Source: Brassica napus (taxonomy: Eukaryota > Streptophyta > Magnoliopsida > Brassicales > Brassicaceae). Taken from it: 64,000 nt of DNA. Below, piece after piece: positions 45,191 to 56,502 of this stretch (position 1 is its first letter; every line of letters starts with the position of its first letter). The position numbers were made by a program, and so were the translations under genes. Below the pieces are notes generated by a model. It saw nothing but the letters and a program-made list of their open reading frames with translations. It was not told where the DNA came from and ran no database searches. The stretch lies in contig NC_063442.1 of assembly GCF_020379485.1 (NCBI RefSeq), forward strand, positions 18,486,732 through 18,550,731. Reading direction: 5' to 3'.

Positions 45191-46832
45191 AACAAGCTCA
45201 GCCTTACTAGCAAAACTATAAACGAAGACTTACAAATACGTCTACAATTATTAGCTAACAACATTGTTAAATCAAATGAATTATACCTTCATAATTATAA
45301 AAAAAATTCTTTTCAAAATCACTCAAACCCATTAGGATTAACTAACACACACTGTCAAACAAAAAAACTAGAAAAAATTTAATGAATAATACACAAATTC
45401 ACATTTTTATAGATTTTTCTATACAGACTTAATATTCAGTCTCTGAAGATGTAGACGTTCTTTTCAGTTGACAGACGTAGACTGTCAAATAGGTCTACTC
45501 TTTGGGTTGGTTTTTGCAATTGACCATTTTACGGGTTGCTTTCTATAGTTGAATAAAAGTTGTGATTATGTACATGTAGACTTTCATTTCAGTCTACAAT
45601 TTAAAAATGTTACTTTTTGCAATTGACCAGAATTCATCCAAGATTTGACTTTCAGAACTAGACTTCATATGCAGTCTACATGTTTAAATTTTTTTGAAAG
45701 AGGTTAGTTTTACAATTGACCAAGTTTGACTTCAAATTAGTAGATTGAAATGAACGTCTACGGGTGTGTAGACTTCTTGTGAAGTCTACTCTCAAATCCG
45801 ACGGGTTGGTTTTGCATTTGACCAAAATAAAAAAGTAGACTTTATATGCAGTCTACATTTTTTTTTAAGATAAGAAGACTGCATATAAAGTCTACAATTT
45901 AATAAATTTTTGATTGCTTTTTAAACTTTTTGGTCAAACACAAAACTAACCTATTCCACGAAGTCAAAGTTTTGGTCAAATGCAAAACTAACCTTATATA
46001 GACTTCGTTGGCAGTCTACATTTTGTAGACTTCCGTTGAAGTCTATTTTGAAAAGTCAAAAGTTCGGTCAAATGAAAAACTAACCTCTTTTAGGTAGACG
46101 TCTTAGTAAGTCTACCGAAATTTTTATTTTTGTTGTCAAAGGTAAAGACGGAGACTACTGGGGAAGTCTGCGTTAGAAAAAAAATTTGTCTGGTCAATTG
46201 CAAAACTAACCCGTGCGTTGACAAATAGACTGCATCGTAAGTCTCCACGGAGGCGTAGACATACAAAACAGTCTACCGTCGCGACACAGATCTGAAAAAG
46301 AACGAAAACCATGTAAATTTGTTACCTTTTTCATGTGTAAAGCTCGTTTCCAACCTTTTCAACCGTCCAAACTCCAAATATGAGCAAAAAGAAGCATCTT
46401 TAACGATTCACTAATGAAGAAACTCAAAAATATGAAGTTTGTGATTATAAAAATGATAGTTATGAGAGTTTTTTAGATGGAAATGTAGAGGAGATGAGAG
46501 GAAATGAAGTTTTTTGGGTTAGAATGAGAAAAAAAGTGGTTGAAAATTGAATTCTAGAGTTTTAGAACTCAAAAATGGTGGTTCATGGTGGTTGGAAAAA
46601 TTGATGATGATGGCATTTTTGTAAATAAAAAGAAATGGTTAGGGTGTATTTGGTTTTTTGTTAATTTCGAAATTAATAAAAAAATAAATAAAAAAGGCAA
46701 TTTTGTGAATAATTCAAAAACATAAGGATAGTATGGAAATTTTATTGATGAATAGTATGGACAAAAAAAAAGGGTTGGTTTTGGGTTTGATTTGAAAATA
46801 TGGGTTGGTTTTGAAAAACACCCTAATTACAT

Positions 46833-49092
46833 TGTATAGCATACAAAAAAATTATTATTCACTCTATAACTAATTACCCTATACCCTATACCATGTGAAG
46901 GAGAAGACTGTTTGCAAAGTATTTGGCGGTAATGGAAAGGAAGCATCGGAGATTTAAAAATCTACATATGCGACGAGCCATTCTAAGCGCGGTGCCGATA
47001 TAACTGAACTCTTGCTGATTTAACTTCACATGTACGTTTTGCGAAAGATACTTTTAACTATTGTAAGTAACGGTTGCAGTTATGTTCCATTCCATTTGAC
47101 GATTTTATTATGTTCCATTTCTTTTGACAATACTATTTTAGCATGTTCCATTCCACTTGGCGATTACTAAAGAGTATTTTATTTTGTTTAAAAATATAGT
47201 TTGTCATTTTTCTTAAGTTGACATTTGGGTTTAGAGTTTATATATGGGTTTAGGGTTTAGTGATTAGGGTTTAGGTTTTAGTATTTAGAAGGTGAGGGGG
47301 TATGGTTGGGGTCATTATTAACTTATTCTATAGAATCATAGACATTTCATAATTTCAGCAATATATACTATGCTATTTATTTTGTTCTATTATATTTAGG
47401 TTTATGGTTTATATGTGAGTTTATGGTTTATATTTGGGTTTAGAGTTAATATTTGGGTTTATGGCTTATATTTGGGTTTATGGTTTATTGATTAGAGTTT
47501 TAGGTTTAGTATTTAGGGGTTGGAATAAAGTTTAGTACATAAAAATTAGATTCATATACTACTTGAGTGATATAGAATACACTCTTTATTAAAAAAGTTT
47601 CTATTTATACGAGGTAAAGAAGTGTTTGACGTAGCTGATTTACGTAAGGTGAAATAGTGGTGCTTCACTCTTATCCATAACAACAAGTGGCGACGCCATA
47701 CACTCTCTCTTTCTTTTATCGGAGACTTGCTAGTGAAAAGGATATAACCGGATAAAATATGAAACAAAAGTTAGTTACTTAATAACGTCAAAATCAATGT
47801 TATTTTCTTAATTTTCATTCAGAATTTGGCTACTGAGCAAATTCTCCCTATTTTCAATATCAATGAAATGAATACTTTAGAATCAGCAATGAAAAAACGA
47901 AGCGTGCATTATATATTGGCTTGGAATGAGAGAAATATATTACATCTGTGAATGAGGTAATCGTTTAACCTACATGAGAAAATAAAGTTTTGTTTGATTG
48001 AGTTGTAAGTTAACAAAATAGGATAAGTTACTGTAAATGTAATTACAAAGTTAAAAAGTAACTGAAGCTGTACTTTCCTCAAAGGAAAGTCAGCAAAACC
48101 AAACTAAAAATCACATCTAAATGATCTAAATTATTAAAATTGAAGTATATTTTGGTACTGTTTGGAAACATGGATAACAATGTAAATTAGAATTGTTTAG
48201 AAACATGAATATCAGTATTAAAAAAAATTATATTATCCTTTTAGTAATTTTATTAATATAATTAATATAATTATCTTTCCATATTTCACTCAGTTTAACA
48301 ATTTTATTAATTATATTATTTTAACAATACATAACTTCATTAATTATATTACCATAATAATAATAGTGTAGATTCATATTTATTAGTTATTTAACATTAA
48401 CTTTGTGTCAATAATAAAATCAAAAATGTGAAATAACTGGGTTACATATGGTTAAATGTTCGGTTTAGTTTATTTTACTAAAAAAAATTATTTTAGTTTC
48501 AACCTATGAAAAATTACGTACCCAAAAACATAATTCAAAGACATGTTTTGTGAATAAAATGATAAATTAAATATATTTCATTTAATTTCGCCAAACACAT
48601 AGTTATAGTCATTTTTATTAGTTTATAAAATTTGTTAGGCATGAACATTGACTATCTATTTAGTTACGAGTTATTCTTTTCGGATATCGTGTTTTTCACA
48701 ATTAGGCCCGCTTGATTATTGTAAATTTATGTGTGGGTTTTGAGTTAGGTTCTTCTAAATCTGGATGAGTTCGGTTCTGATGTATAGAAACCTAAAAATA
48801 ACAAATTTGTAAAAAAATTAACAATATTACCTGATTCGGTCCAGATCTTTTGAATACAATTACTTATATTAAGACTCATCTAAAATATATAACACTAACT
48901 ATAAAAATAAATATCAATTTATAAAATGTAAAACCTAATATTCGTGCGGGTGGGCGCATCAATCTCTATTTTAACTTGATAAAAAAATTCGGAGCATTAA
49001 AGGGAAGAAAAAAAAATGTAATCATCAGTAGTTGCATCAAGAACATAAACTTTTGGGTATCTATTGTTTCCTTATTTTATATATAGAAAATC
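46833..49092. other. Intergenic, AT-rich, no gene recognised
   Basis: A decayed telomere-like stretch lies at 47215-47525 (see separate entry). A minus-strand frame at 47552-47767 has no recognisable domain. The rest, 47800-49090, is AT-rich without coding signs; 48200-48420 is nearly pure A and T. Confidence 0.5.
47215..47525. repeat. Degenerate telomere-like TTTAGGG repeat
   Basis: GGGTTTAGAGTTTATA, GGGTTTAGGGTTTAG, TTAGGGTTTAGG and later GGGTTTATGGTTTATA units recur over 0.3 kb, interrupted by 80 bp of other sequence. It looks like a short interstitial telomere tract that has decayed, or a telomere-like minisatellite. Confidence 0.5.
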
Positions 49093-50776
49093 AGTCTTCT
49101 TTGATAGGCTTGCTGTTGATTGAAGAAACTGAATTTGAATGATCCTCCATTTCTCCGCGGTTTCTGTTACTCATAATCTCTCACACAATTTCAGGAGTAA
49201 TCTGCATTAATGGGGGTACACACTATTTAAACAAAAAATGAGAGGAAAATAATTTGATTAGACAAAGGGAAAGGGAAAGGGAATGTGGTCATACTAGTTC
49301 GTGATTTTGGTTCTTTAGACTTGTGAGAGTTTTTTTATCTTCTTTTCTTAGTTCGTGACTGTACCTTCAATAGCAGAGGTCAAGACTTAACATGAATAGG
49401 TAAAAAGCCGAGTTACTGTGCCTAAAATGAGCAACATTTCTTTTTTCTTCCTTACCGTTGCACAAAGGCAAGAAGAGTTTGGTGCCAAATGACCGGCATA
49501 ACTTTGGTCTCCCTACGAAATCTCAAAAAGTGAGCAGCTACCGCATCGATGGCCAGATGGGGCAGCGCATATTTCTTCTCCAAAATAGTTTTCATGAAGT
49601 AACTGCACACCCACAAAACAAAAAACAGTGTAACCGAAGAAGGGCACAAGATACCTACATATGTAGGTGTTAACCATATTAGCCTGCATTTTACCTTCTT
49701 GTGCCAAGAAACTCCATCTCCGCCAAACAAACCAAGGCGGCACTGAAGTTAATGCACAAGAAATACATTTGTTTTGTGTGCTCAATCATTTGGCAAAAGT
49801 TTCATAAAAATAAAGGCAAATACATGTTACCTTGAGGAATTTCCAGGACTAGAAAACTTATGTATTATGCTCCCTGTAATCACAGCCTCTGGGATGGTGC
49901 ATGTTCCAGACTAAAAAAAATATACAAGTTAGTTAGAGAAAAGTACATCAAAAGAAAGGACTAAACAAAAAAACACACACCTTCTAGAGGGGAAGTATTA
50001 TTCCACAGTAGAATCCTTTGGGCCTGAAGAGTGCCTTTTTCAGAGATTGGTAGAGACAAAATGTAGCTTTTTGTCGATTCTGATATCCTCTCTCACCCTA
50101 GGAAGAAGAAAAATCTCATAGAAGCGTCAGCTTTGCTGCTGGAGGCAAACATGTTTGTAGCCTTGTACATGGAGTTAGGTGACCAACTCTCTGGTTGAGT
50201 CAATTTCAATACACTTTCCCAATTTCCTAGTCTAATTACATGGTTAAGTGCTTTCGGCATTTTCCCATGATACACTCATAAACTCTCCCACCCTGCAATG
50301 GTGACAAAACTAAAAACTCAGTGCAATTTGCAGATGTGGGTAAAAAGAGAGCATTACTTTGGATAGTAGTTAGTTTCTGAAACACAAGCTGAGCCTGTAG
50401 CAGCAACATCTTTATCTTCAGGATGGTTGATAGAAGTAGTAATAGCATCCGAGACACATTCTGCTATTGATGCCCCTTCCTTGTGAAAGAAGCATCTAGT
50501 AATAACTTCTCTTCTTTCTCGCTACAGGCCATATCCTTGTAATCAAGCTGGCTCTCGAACACATCAACATCATCATCAAGAACATCTTCCACCTCATACA
50601 ATGACTTCTTGGAGAAGGCGCTCATGGGGCCGTTTTCTTCATCCTCGACTTCCTTTTGCTGCTCATAGGCTTCCTTGAGGATCTTCTCTGTTAGCTGAAC
50701 AAATACAAACTATTAGAGAAATCCATCAACCAACGAAACATTCCGAAGCTTCTCACCTTCTGGCTTTTGTCGCCAT
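49093..50776 (-). pseudogene. Bystin/ENP1 pseudogene with introns
   Basis: Reading from 50776: MATKARR at a start codon, then EKILKEAYEQQKEVEDEENG, a region rich in Asp, GKMPKALNHV, WESVLKLTQPESWSPNSMYK, ATNMFASSSKAD, then SGTCTIPEAVITGSIIHKFS, TILEKKYALPHLAIDAVAAH, FLRFRRETKVMPVIWHQTLL, AFVQR and finally ITPEIV, a stop, NRNRGE. This is the order of Bystin, the 40S ribosome-assembly factor. Frameshifts and stops are scattered: after DASFTRKGHQ, within the RVREDI region, in the last exon, and the tail stop at 49093. Introns with GT-AG borders remain, for example after CGGAATAATACTTCCCC, so it is a duplicated gene copy, not a retrocopy. A functional Bystin gene must exist elsewhere. Confidence 0.85.
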
Positions 50777-50848
50777 TGAAAACGGTGAAAGAAGAATCAC
50801 GTCAATGCTCTACAGCTCAGACCTATCATGTAATATAAACAAATCTAA

Positions 50849-51120
50849 GAGCACCTCTAAGGGCATGATTAACCCCGGTCTCTTAGCCAGAATTCTTAAC
50901 TTATGATTTGACACTATTTTTTTAACACTTTTCAACTAAGAGACGGCTACAATTAACTTCTCTTATTTAAAATCTAAGAAAAGATAAGAACCGTCTCTTA
51001 GCCGAATCTAAGAACCCAATTAAAAGACTGGAGTTAATGATTTACTCATTTTCTCTCTTAATTTTATTTCTTTTTCTTTAAATGTTAAGAACTTTTCCTA
51101 ATACTACATTGGAAATGCTC
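50849..51120. mobile_element. PIF/Harbinger-type MITE (272 bp)
   Basis: Flanked by TAA at 50846-50848 and 51121-51123. The ends read GAGCACCTCTAAGGG on the left and GAGCATTTCCAATG inward from the right, the usual start of Brassicaceae Harbinger-derived miniature elements. The interior holds an inverted pair around AAGAGACGGCTA and CCGTCTCTTAGC. Its right 49 bases are also present at 53383-53431. Confidence 0.75.
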
Positions 51121-51995
51121 TAATAAACCGGTTCGGTTCATAAATCAGTAAGTTTGTATTGAAAATTTATATTTTATTATGGTTATTCAGTTTGATTCGG
51201 TTCTAAAAGTTTACACCCTCTGTAATTTCTTGTGAATACAGTTTTAATAACTTTAGATGTTTAATTAAGTAAAGTTAGTTGAAATAAAAATCCATTAGAT
51301 TTTAGGTCTGAATTAATAAAAAAGATGAAAATATTGGATACTAGAACAAATCTAGAGAAAACACTATGTGTCTCAACATTCACCTACTATTAAAGGTAAC
51401 CGTAAAACGAAACAATAACAATATTATAAGTTCTTTTATGTTTTTGATTTTCAATTTTCAATTTTGCTTTCCATTAATTTGAGGTCATTTTGTACTATCA
51501 AAATTAATTATTTTTTAATGTGTGAAAATGAACACAAATGTGACCATAATGTTTGCCGTGGAAACACAAAAACACTAAAAATATCTGTAGGTGGCGCCGG
51601 CATTTTTCAGGCCAACGGATATTACTTTACAGTAATAGGGTCCTTCGATTTGTGATGTAACTCGTGTTTTTTTGGTTTTGCGAATTCACTAGAAGTTGAC
51701 TGCATCCGGAGGATGCGTACGAGAATGATGGCAGTTCATGACTAGCGGTTGCTTCTACTAACCGGTGTATAAACGATAATGGAAAACTGTCTTCTTCGAC
51801 GCAGACTTTGTTTAGATCAGTGAAAACAAAGTATACCTTCCATTTTTCATTTTTTTTTTACTAGATTGGCTAACCAATCAAAGTATTTTACTTATCTTAT
51901 CAATATGATTTTCTAGAGTTTGGTGACGCAGTTTGGTTGTCTCTACATATGCGGGCTTACTTCGTTGTTGATTGTTTTAGTTCGTTCGGGTCTTA
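51072..51995 (+). repeat. Long direct repeat, unit 1 (about 0.92 kb)
   Basis: Almost identical to 53383-54325; most differences are single bases or a small insertion. The unit starts inside the MITE and ends in TTCGTTCGGGTCTTA. It includes a frame of 60-odd codons (51464-51655) with MCENEHKCDHNVCRG and GGAGIFQANGYYF, conserved in the other unit. The frame opens with a non-ATG codon; its first ATG is at MCENE. No parent gene is recognised. Confidence 0.9.
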
Positions 51996-53382
51996 TTTAA
52001 TAAAAAATATTCTTAAGTTTTAACTTATTTACACTTTCATGCCACTGAGAATTAAATTAAACTACCTATTTTAATATTTGTTTTTTCCTTAATCAAATTT
52101 AAACTTAATGTCATTAAATGAACCTACATATTTTAATGTTTGTCTTTTTCAGTTAAATTAATGAGTTTTCCTTAATCAAATTTAAACTTAATAACATTAA
52201 ATGAACCTAAAAATACATCATATTTAACGTAGCTTATTACGGACGAGTACGGTCTAATAATGAACTTGAATTTTATTTTTACGAAAACGTGAATCACTTG
52301 ACGTATGTAATATTTAAAATATATTAACTACAATATAACAAATGCATATAACCTTCCTATACTTTAGTTTGAAATGATCATGCTCAAGTTTTATATAGTC
52401 AACTTACATCATGCATATTCAAGCCACCTATAGTTTTCGTTTTTCTTATAGGATGTATCAACCAACCAATCATCCTATTGATTTTCTAAGCTTTATAAGA
52501 AAACAAATCAATAAATACAAACTCAAAATCCAATATATTTTATTAATCAAAACAGAATATCTTCAATGTTGTATCTTTAATGTACTTATTAAATATAGAA
52601 ACTGTAACCATAATTACACTAATTATAAGAATATATATGATTACAATCAATTGATCTATTACTTCGGTAATTGATTTGCTTGCAGAAGAGGAAAATAAAT
52701 TTAAAATTTGTAAGAATATAAAGATATAGAGATTCCAACCAATTGCATATATTTACGTATGATTTTCGCATAATAAGCTTCAAATTGAATATTGAAAAAG
52801 ATAGAGAGATTTTTTTAATCTTTTACTGACACAGAACTTAAACAAAATGAAGAGTTAAATGTAATTTTTTTTGTTATACTTCCCAGAAAAAACGGTTACA
52901 ACATGGGCTTTCATAATATGGTCTTTTAACATATTAATGTTATGGACATTTAATAATTATCTTGACAAAAAAACAGAGACTATAAATAATTTATTATTAA
53001 TAAAATTATGAAATTATTAACAATTTGATGACTAATTCATCGCTCTTTTTTATATGTTAAATTTTTCATAAAAGTTTAAAAATCATTGCATTTTCTTTAA
53101 ACATGTATAACTAATTTATAATATTTTATGCCATACTAAGTCATAATATAATATTTTTTCATATTTTACATTAATAACCATTGTTTTTATATATCGTCTA
53201 CAATTTTCTAATTATGTCTGTTTGTTCTATTTCTTATATGATATCGAATATTATAAATAGATAGTTTAAGATGCCAAAAAATTATTTACTTGATGAATAT
53301 AATACATCAAATATTACAAATACATCATTTAGTTAAATAAATAATCAAAAACCAAAAATTAATATCCGCGATCAGGGTCTAG
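51996..53382. other. AT-rich spacer between the two long direct repeats
   Basis: 1.4 kb, AT-rich, no transposase, gag or pol sequence. A frame at 52411-52674 is a low-complexity Tyr/Asn/Ile-rich product and probably not a gene. Confidence 0.5.
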
Positions 53383-54325
53383 TTTTCTTTAAATGTTAAG
53401 AACTTTTCCTAATACTACATTGGAAATGCTCTAATAAACCGGTTCGGTTCATAAATCAGTAAGTTTGTATTGAAAAATTATATTTTATTATGGTTATTCA
53501 GTATCAGTCAGTTTGATTCGGTTCTAAAAGTGTACACCCTCTGTAATTTCTTGTGAATACAGTTTTAATAACTTTAGATGTTTAGTTAAGTAAAATTAGT
53601 TGAAATAAAAATCCATTAGATTTTAGGTCTGAATTAATAAAAAAGATGAAAATATTGAATACTAGAACAAATCTAGAGAAAACACTATGTGTCTCAACAT
53701 TCACCTACTATTAAAGGTAACCGTAAAACTAAACAATAACAATATTATAAGTTCTTTTATGTTTTTGATTTTCAATTTTCAGTTTTGCTTTCCATTAATT
53801 TGAGGTCATTTTGTACGATGAAAATTAATTATTTTTTAATGTGTGAAAATGAACACAAATGTGACCATAATGTTTGCCGTGGAAACACAAAAACACTAAA
53901 AATATCGGTAGGTGGCGCCGGCATTTTTCAGGCCAACGGATATTACTTTACAGTAATAGGGTCCTTCGATTTGTGATGTAACTCGTGTTTTTTTGGTTTT
54001 GCGAATTCACTAGAAGATGACTGCATCCGGAGGATGTGTACGAGAATGATGGCAGTTCATGACTAGCGGTTGCTTCTACTAACCGGTGTATAAACGATAA
54101 TGGAAAACTGTCTTCTTCGACGCAGACTTTGTTTAGATCAGTGAAATCAAAGTATACCTTCCATTTTTCATTTTTTTTTTTTTTTTACTTGATTGGCTAA
54201 CCAATCAAAGTATTTCACTTATCTTATCAATATGATTTTCTAGAGTTTGGTGATGCAGTTCGGTTGTCTCTCTACATATGCGGGCTTACTTCGTTGTTGA
54301 TTGTTTTAGTTCGTTCGGGTCTTAA
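53383..54325 (+). repeat. Long direct repeat, unit 2 (about 0.94 kb)
   Basis: Partner of 51072-51995. It begins with the last 49 bases of the Harbinger MITE without the rest of that element. This shows that the MITE was present before the duplication and that unit 2 is the derived copy. The small open frame is kept at 53785-53976 with one residue changed. Confidence 0.9.
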
Positions 54326-54476
54326 TTTTTTTCTTTTTGTTTTGCGGGTGTGAAAGTAAGATTGACTTTTACTTCGTGCGATGTGACTTCAAGGTTGATC
54401 CCATGCATATTTTCTACTAACTAAGCAAATGTATCGAGGTTTCTTTCTAACAAAGACAAAAGCTCAAACTTTGAAT

Positions 54477-54503
54477 GGGGGGGGGGGGGGGGGGGGGGGG
54501 GGG
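54477..54503. repeat. Poly-G tract of 27 bases
   Basis: An uninterrupted run of 27 G follows TTTGAAT and precedes AAAGAGTT. True length is uncertain for any sequencing method. Confidence 0.9.
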
Positions 54504-55240
54504 AAAGAGTTGGTTCCTGATTCTTACGAAAGATAGCAATCATCGATGTTGACGAAATTGGTAAGATGTTTTTCAAGTTCGCAAATCGTGAAATTGCGTT
54601 TCTGGATGTTTTCTAACAATCTTTTTTTTTACTTTAAGATTGATATTGTAGATGATCCTATGCTAAATCTCAAAATAAGATTTTAACTAATGTGGAATTG
54701 GAAGATAAAGATATTTGACCTCGTATTCAACCACTAAGTTGGAACCGGAAGAAAAAGGTGTTTGACTTTGTATACGATAGGAACATATCGGAAAAGAATA
54801 AATAGGAATAAAATTTTAAGAATGATGAGGAATGATGGTTTCTTATCAAAATTAATGAAAAGGAAAATATATTTCTTATGAATGGTAAAAAGTTTAAAAA
54901 ATATTAAAGAATATAGTGTTACTCTTCGTTCCATTGTTTCATTGGTCACCAGTCACATTACTCAAAAAAGTTGGAACTGCAGAACAAATACACTACACCA
55001 GAAAAGGTAATTCGACCAAAAAATTTGAAGTTGAGAAACACAGGTTAAAGAAAATTACTGTCGTTCTAAATATTAAATAGAGGGACATCATGTGAATTTA
55101 TGATTAATTGAAAGGATTCGAATTGCAAATTTTAATATATTCTGCTTTGGGAAAGAGTTTTCATCAACTAGCAAAAAGAAAGCCCGAAAGAGTTGAAGGC
55201 CCAAAGCCCAAAGCAAACACATATAAATGGCAAAAGAAAT
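54504..55240. other. Intergenic, no gene seen
   Basis: AT-rich sequence. A minus-strand frame at 54734-54949 is hydrophobic and Phe-rich by composition and has no recognisable domain. Confidence 0.45.
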
Positions 55241-55318
55241 CAGACCTGCCGGACTCAAACCAACGACCTAAAGATTACAGCAACTAGTCTTCTGCTCTAC
55301 CAACTGAGATAAGGTTAG
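55241..55318 (-). pseudogene. tRNA-Tyr pseudogene with intron remnant
   Basis: The minus strand reads ACCTTATCTCAGTTGGTAGA GC for the D arm region. An anticodon arm around GAAGACT, then an insertion, then AATCTTTAGGTC follows. The T arm region is GTTGGTTTGAGTCC and the end is GGCAGGTCTG. This follows plant tRNA-Tyr, including the extra bases in the anticodon loop where that gene has its intron. The acceptor stem has two mismatches, TTCGA of the T loop is changed to TTTGA, and no intact GTA anticodon can be placed. It is therefore judged non-functional. Confidence 0.65.
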
Positions 55319-55775
55319 CTTCTGCTGAGATATGAATTTAACCTGTACTAATCGTCTTAAAGATTTTGCTGCCCAAAATCAAAACGTTCAGTGCCTCTAA
55401 CTGTATGTGACGACAATGATTGAAAAATGCAACACTGAATAAACTAAAACTTCATGTCAACAATAACAAAACTGATAAAGACCCACATTGAGCTTAGCTC
55501 AAAGAATTGAGGACAAAGCTATATAACTTTACACACAGTGGTTCTCAATAAAGAGTTTTAACAACTTCGTCTGGTTATCAAACCCGCAAAAACAACACTA
55601 GTATCAAAACAAGAAACAACTTGGACATTAAAAAAAAAAAAGCTTTATCCATAAAGCCTAATCATGTATTCATACTGCATAAATGTTAAAGCTTTTATCA
55701 AACTTTGCCTACTACACTTAAAAATAGAATATAACATGATCTTGAAACAACAACCCCTTTTTTGGTTTTCTTCTT

Positions 55776-56422
55776 TTAGTCTCTACTACTCATTCTGAAA
55801 ACGATACGACCTTTGGTAGAATCATAAACACTCATTTCAACTTTCACTTTATCTCCAGGGAGAATTCGTATGAAATTCTTCCTAATCTTCCCACAAATGT
55901 ACCCAAGAATGTTATCTCCATTCTCAAGATCAACTCGAAACATGCCGTTGGGAAGCGATTCGGTGACCAAACCTTCGATAACCGTTTTGTTGCTGCCTTC
56001 TTTAACAGGAGGCTTGGCGGGTTTGCTTCGGTTGGCTCCTCCTCGACCTCCGCTAACTCTCTGGCACCGTATCACTGGACGGAAACTCACAACTGGATTG
56101 CTCGAACCAAAGTTTAGTCGGCTGTTGCAAAACACACACACACACAAAAGAATTAAAGTATTGATTTTTTTATGTAAAGAAGCAAATCCCTAACTCGAAA
56201 TGTTAAACACAAACAGTGATGTTTATGACCATCGAACAAGTGATATATTTGTTTCTGGTTATTACAGAACATAACTGAAGACATGTCGGAATCAGAAAAG
56301 AAAAAAAAAACAGGAATTGTCGTGTGAAACCGGAGAACTTACGGAATCAAAACTCCATCTGTGAATCGGATTTGAGGAGAAAAGAGAAGTTGAGGACGGA
56401 AAGTGGAACAGAGTTGAAGCAT
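55776..56422 (-). CDS. infA: Translation initiation factor IF-1, chloroplastic (nuclear infA), 2 exons
   Basis: Exons 56422-56343 and 56121-55776 join in frame to 426 nt, 141 aa. Residues 1 to about 55 are rich in Ser, Arg and hydroxylated residues and act as a chloroplast transit peptide ([16 protein letters not shown]). A basic Gly/Lys/Pro linker follows. The OB-fold (S1-like) domain covers about residues 70-141: [40 protein letters not shown], and a final [12 protein letters not shown]-1 binds the A site of the 30S subunit with IF-2 and IF-3 at initiation. In most flowering plants infA moved from the plastid to the nucleus, which fits the added transit peptide and the intron near it. The ATG chosen gives the usual length of the plant protein. 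The strand neighbour on the left is a tRNA-Tyr pseudogene. Confidence 0.95.
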
Positions 56423-56493
56423 ATTTTTTTTTTTGGGTTTATGGCTTCTCTCTTATCTTCAAAGCGTCTCTCTGTGAATAATCCAATCCCCCT

Positions 56494-56502
56494 TCTATAG
56501 AG
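56494..56502 (-). promoter_or_regulatory. Possible TATA box of the IF-1 gene
   Basis: CTCTATAGA on the minus strand lies about 75 bp upstream of the IF-1 start codon, followed by GGGGGATTGGAT, which includes a reverse CCAAT word. Weak evidence, given position and sequence only. Confidence 0.3.

Larger units (their letters stand above)
41930..46290. repeat. Palindromic GTAGACTT / AAGTCTAC motif array in E2
   Basis: The half-sites GTAGACTTC and GAAGTCTAC, with variants such as GCAGTCTAC, recur dozens of times, often head to head around a 2-6 base centre. Examples lie at 41935-42020, 42620-42710, 43670-43730, 44045-44105, 44655-44690, 45460-45900 and 45995-46280. The position in the element and the core GACTT-AAGTC match E1, but the outer bases differ consistently (GACGACTT there, GTAGACTT here). 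Confidence 0.85.
41775..46823 (+). mobile_element. Mutator-like element E2 (5.0 kb) with 9-bp target duplication
   Basis: Flanked by TAATTACAT at 41766-41774 and 46824-46832. Good terminal inverted repeats: GGGACATTTGCTAAAACCAA on the left, and GGGTGTTTTTCAAAACCAAC read inward from the right. CCAACCCA and TCAAATGCAAAAC recur subterminally. A remnant of a MuDR-type transposase lies on the minus strand at 44935-45190. From left to right: palindromes, TATA block (42715), exon-like modules (42931-44200), transposase remnant, palindrome array, and a right end similar to that of E1. The convergent layout of a plus-strand unit and a minus-strand transposase resembles that of MuDR. Confidence 0.9.

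Noticed and set aside
47215..47525. True interstitial telomere
   Set aside because: Units are too degenerate and interrupted for a recent telomere fusion; listed only as telomere-like.
52411..52674. 87-codon plus-strand frame
   Set aside because: Low-complexity Tyr/Asn/Ile content as expected from AT-rich DNA; no homologue recognised and no supporting context.
51072..54325. LTR retrotransposon with two 0.9-kb LTRs
   Set aside because: Units do not start TG and end CA, no primer binding site or polypurine tract at the expected places, no gag/pol inside, and unit 2 begins within a MITE fragment.
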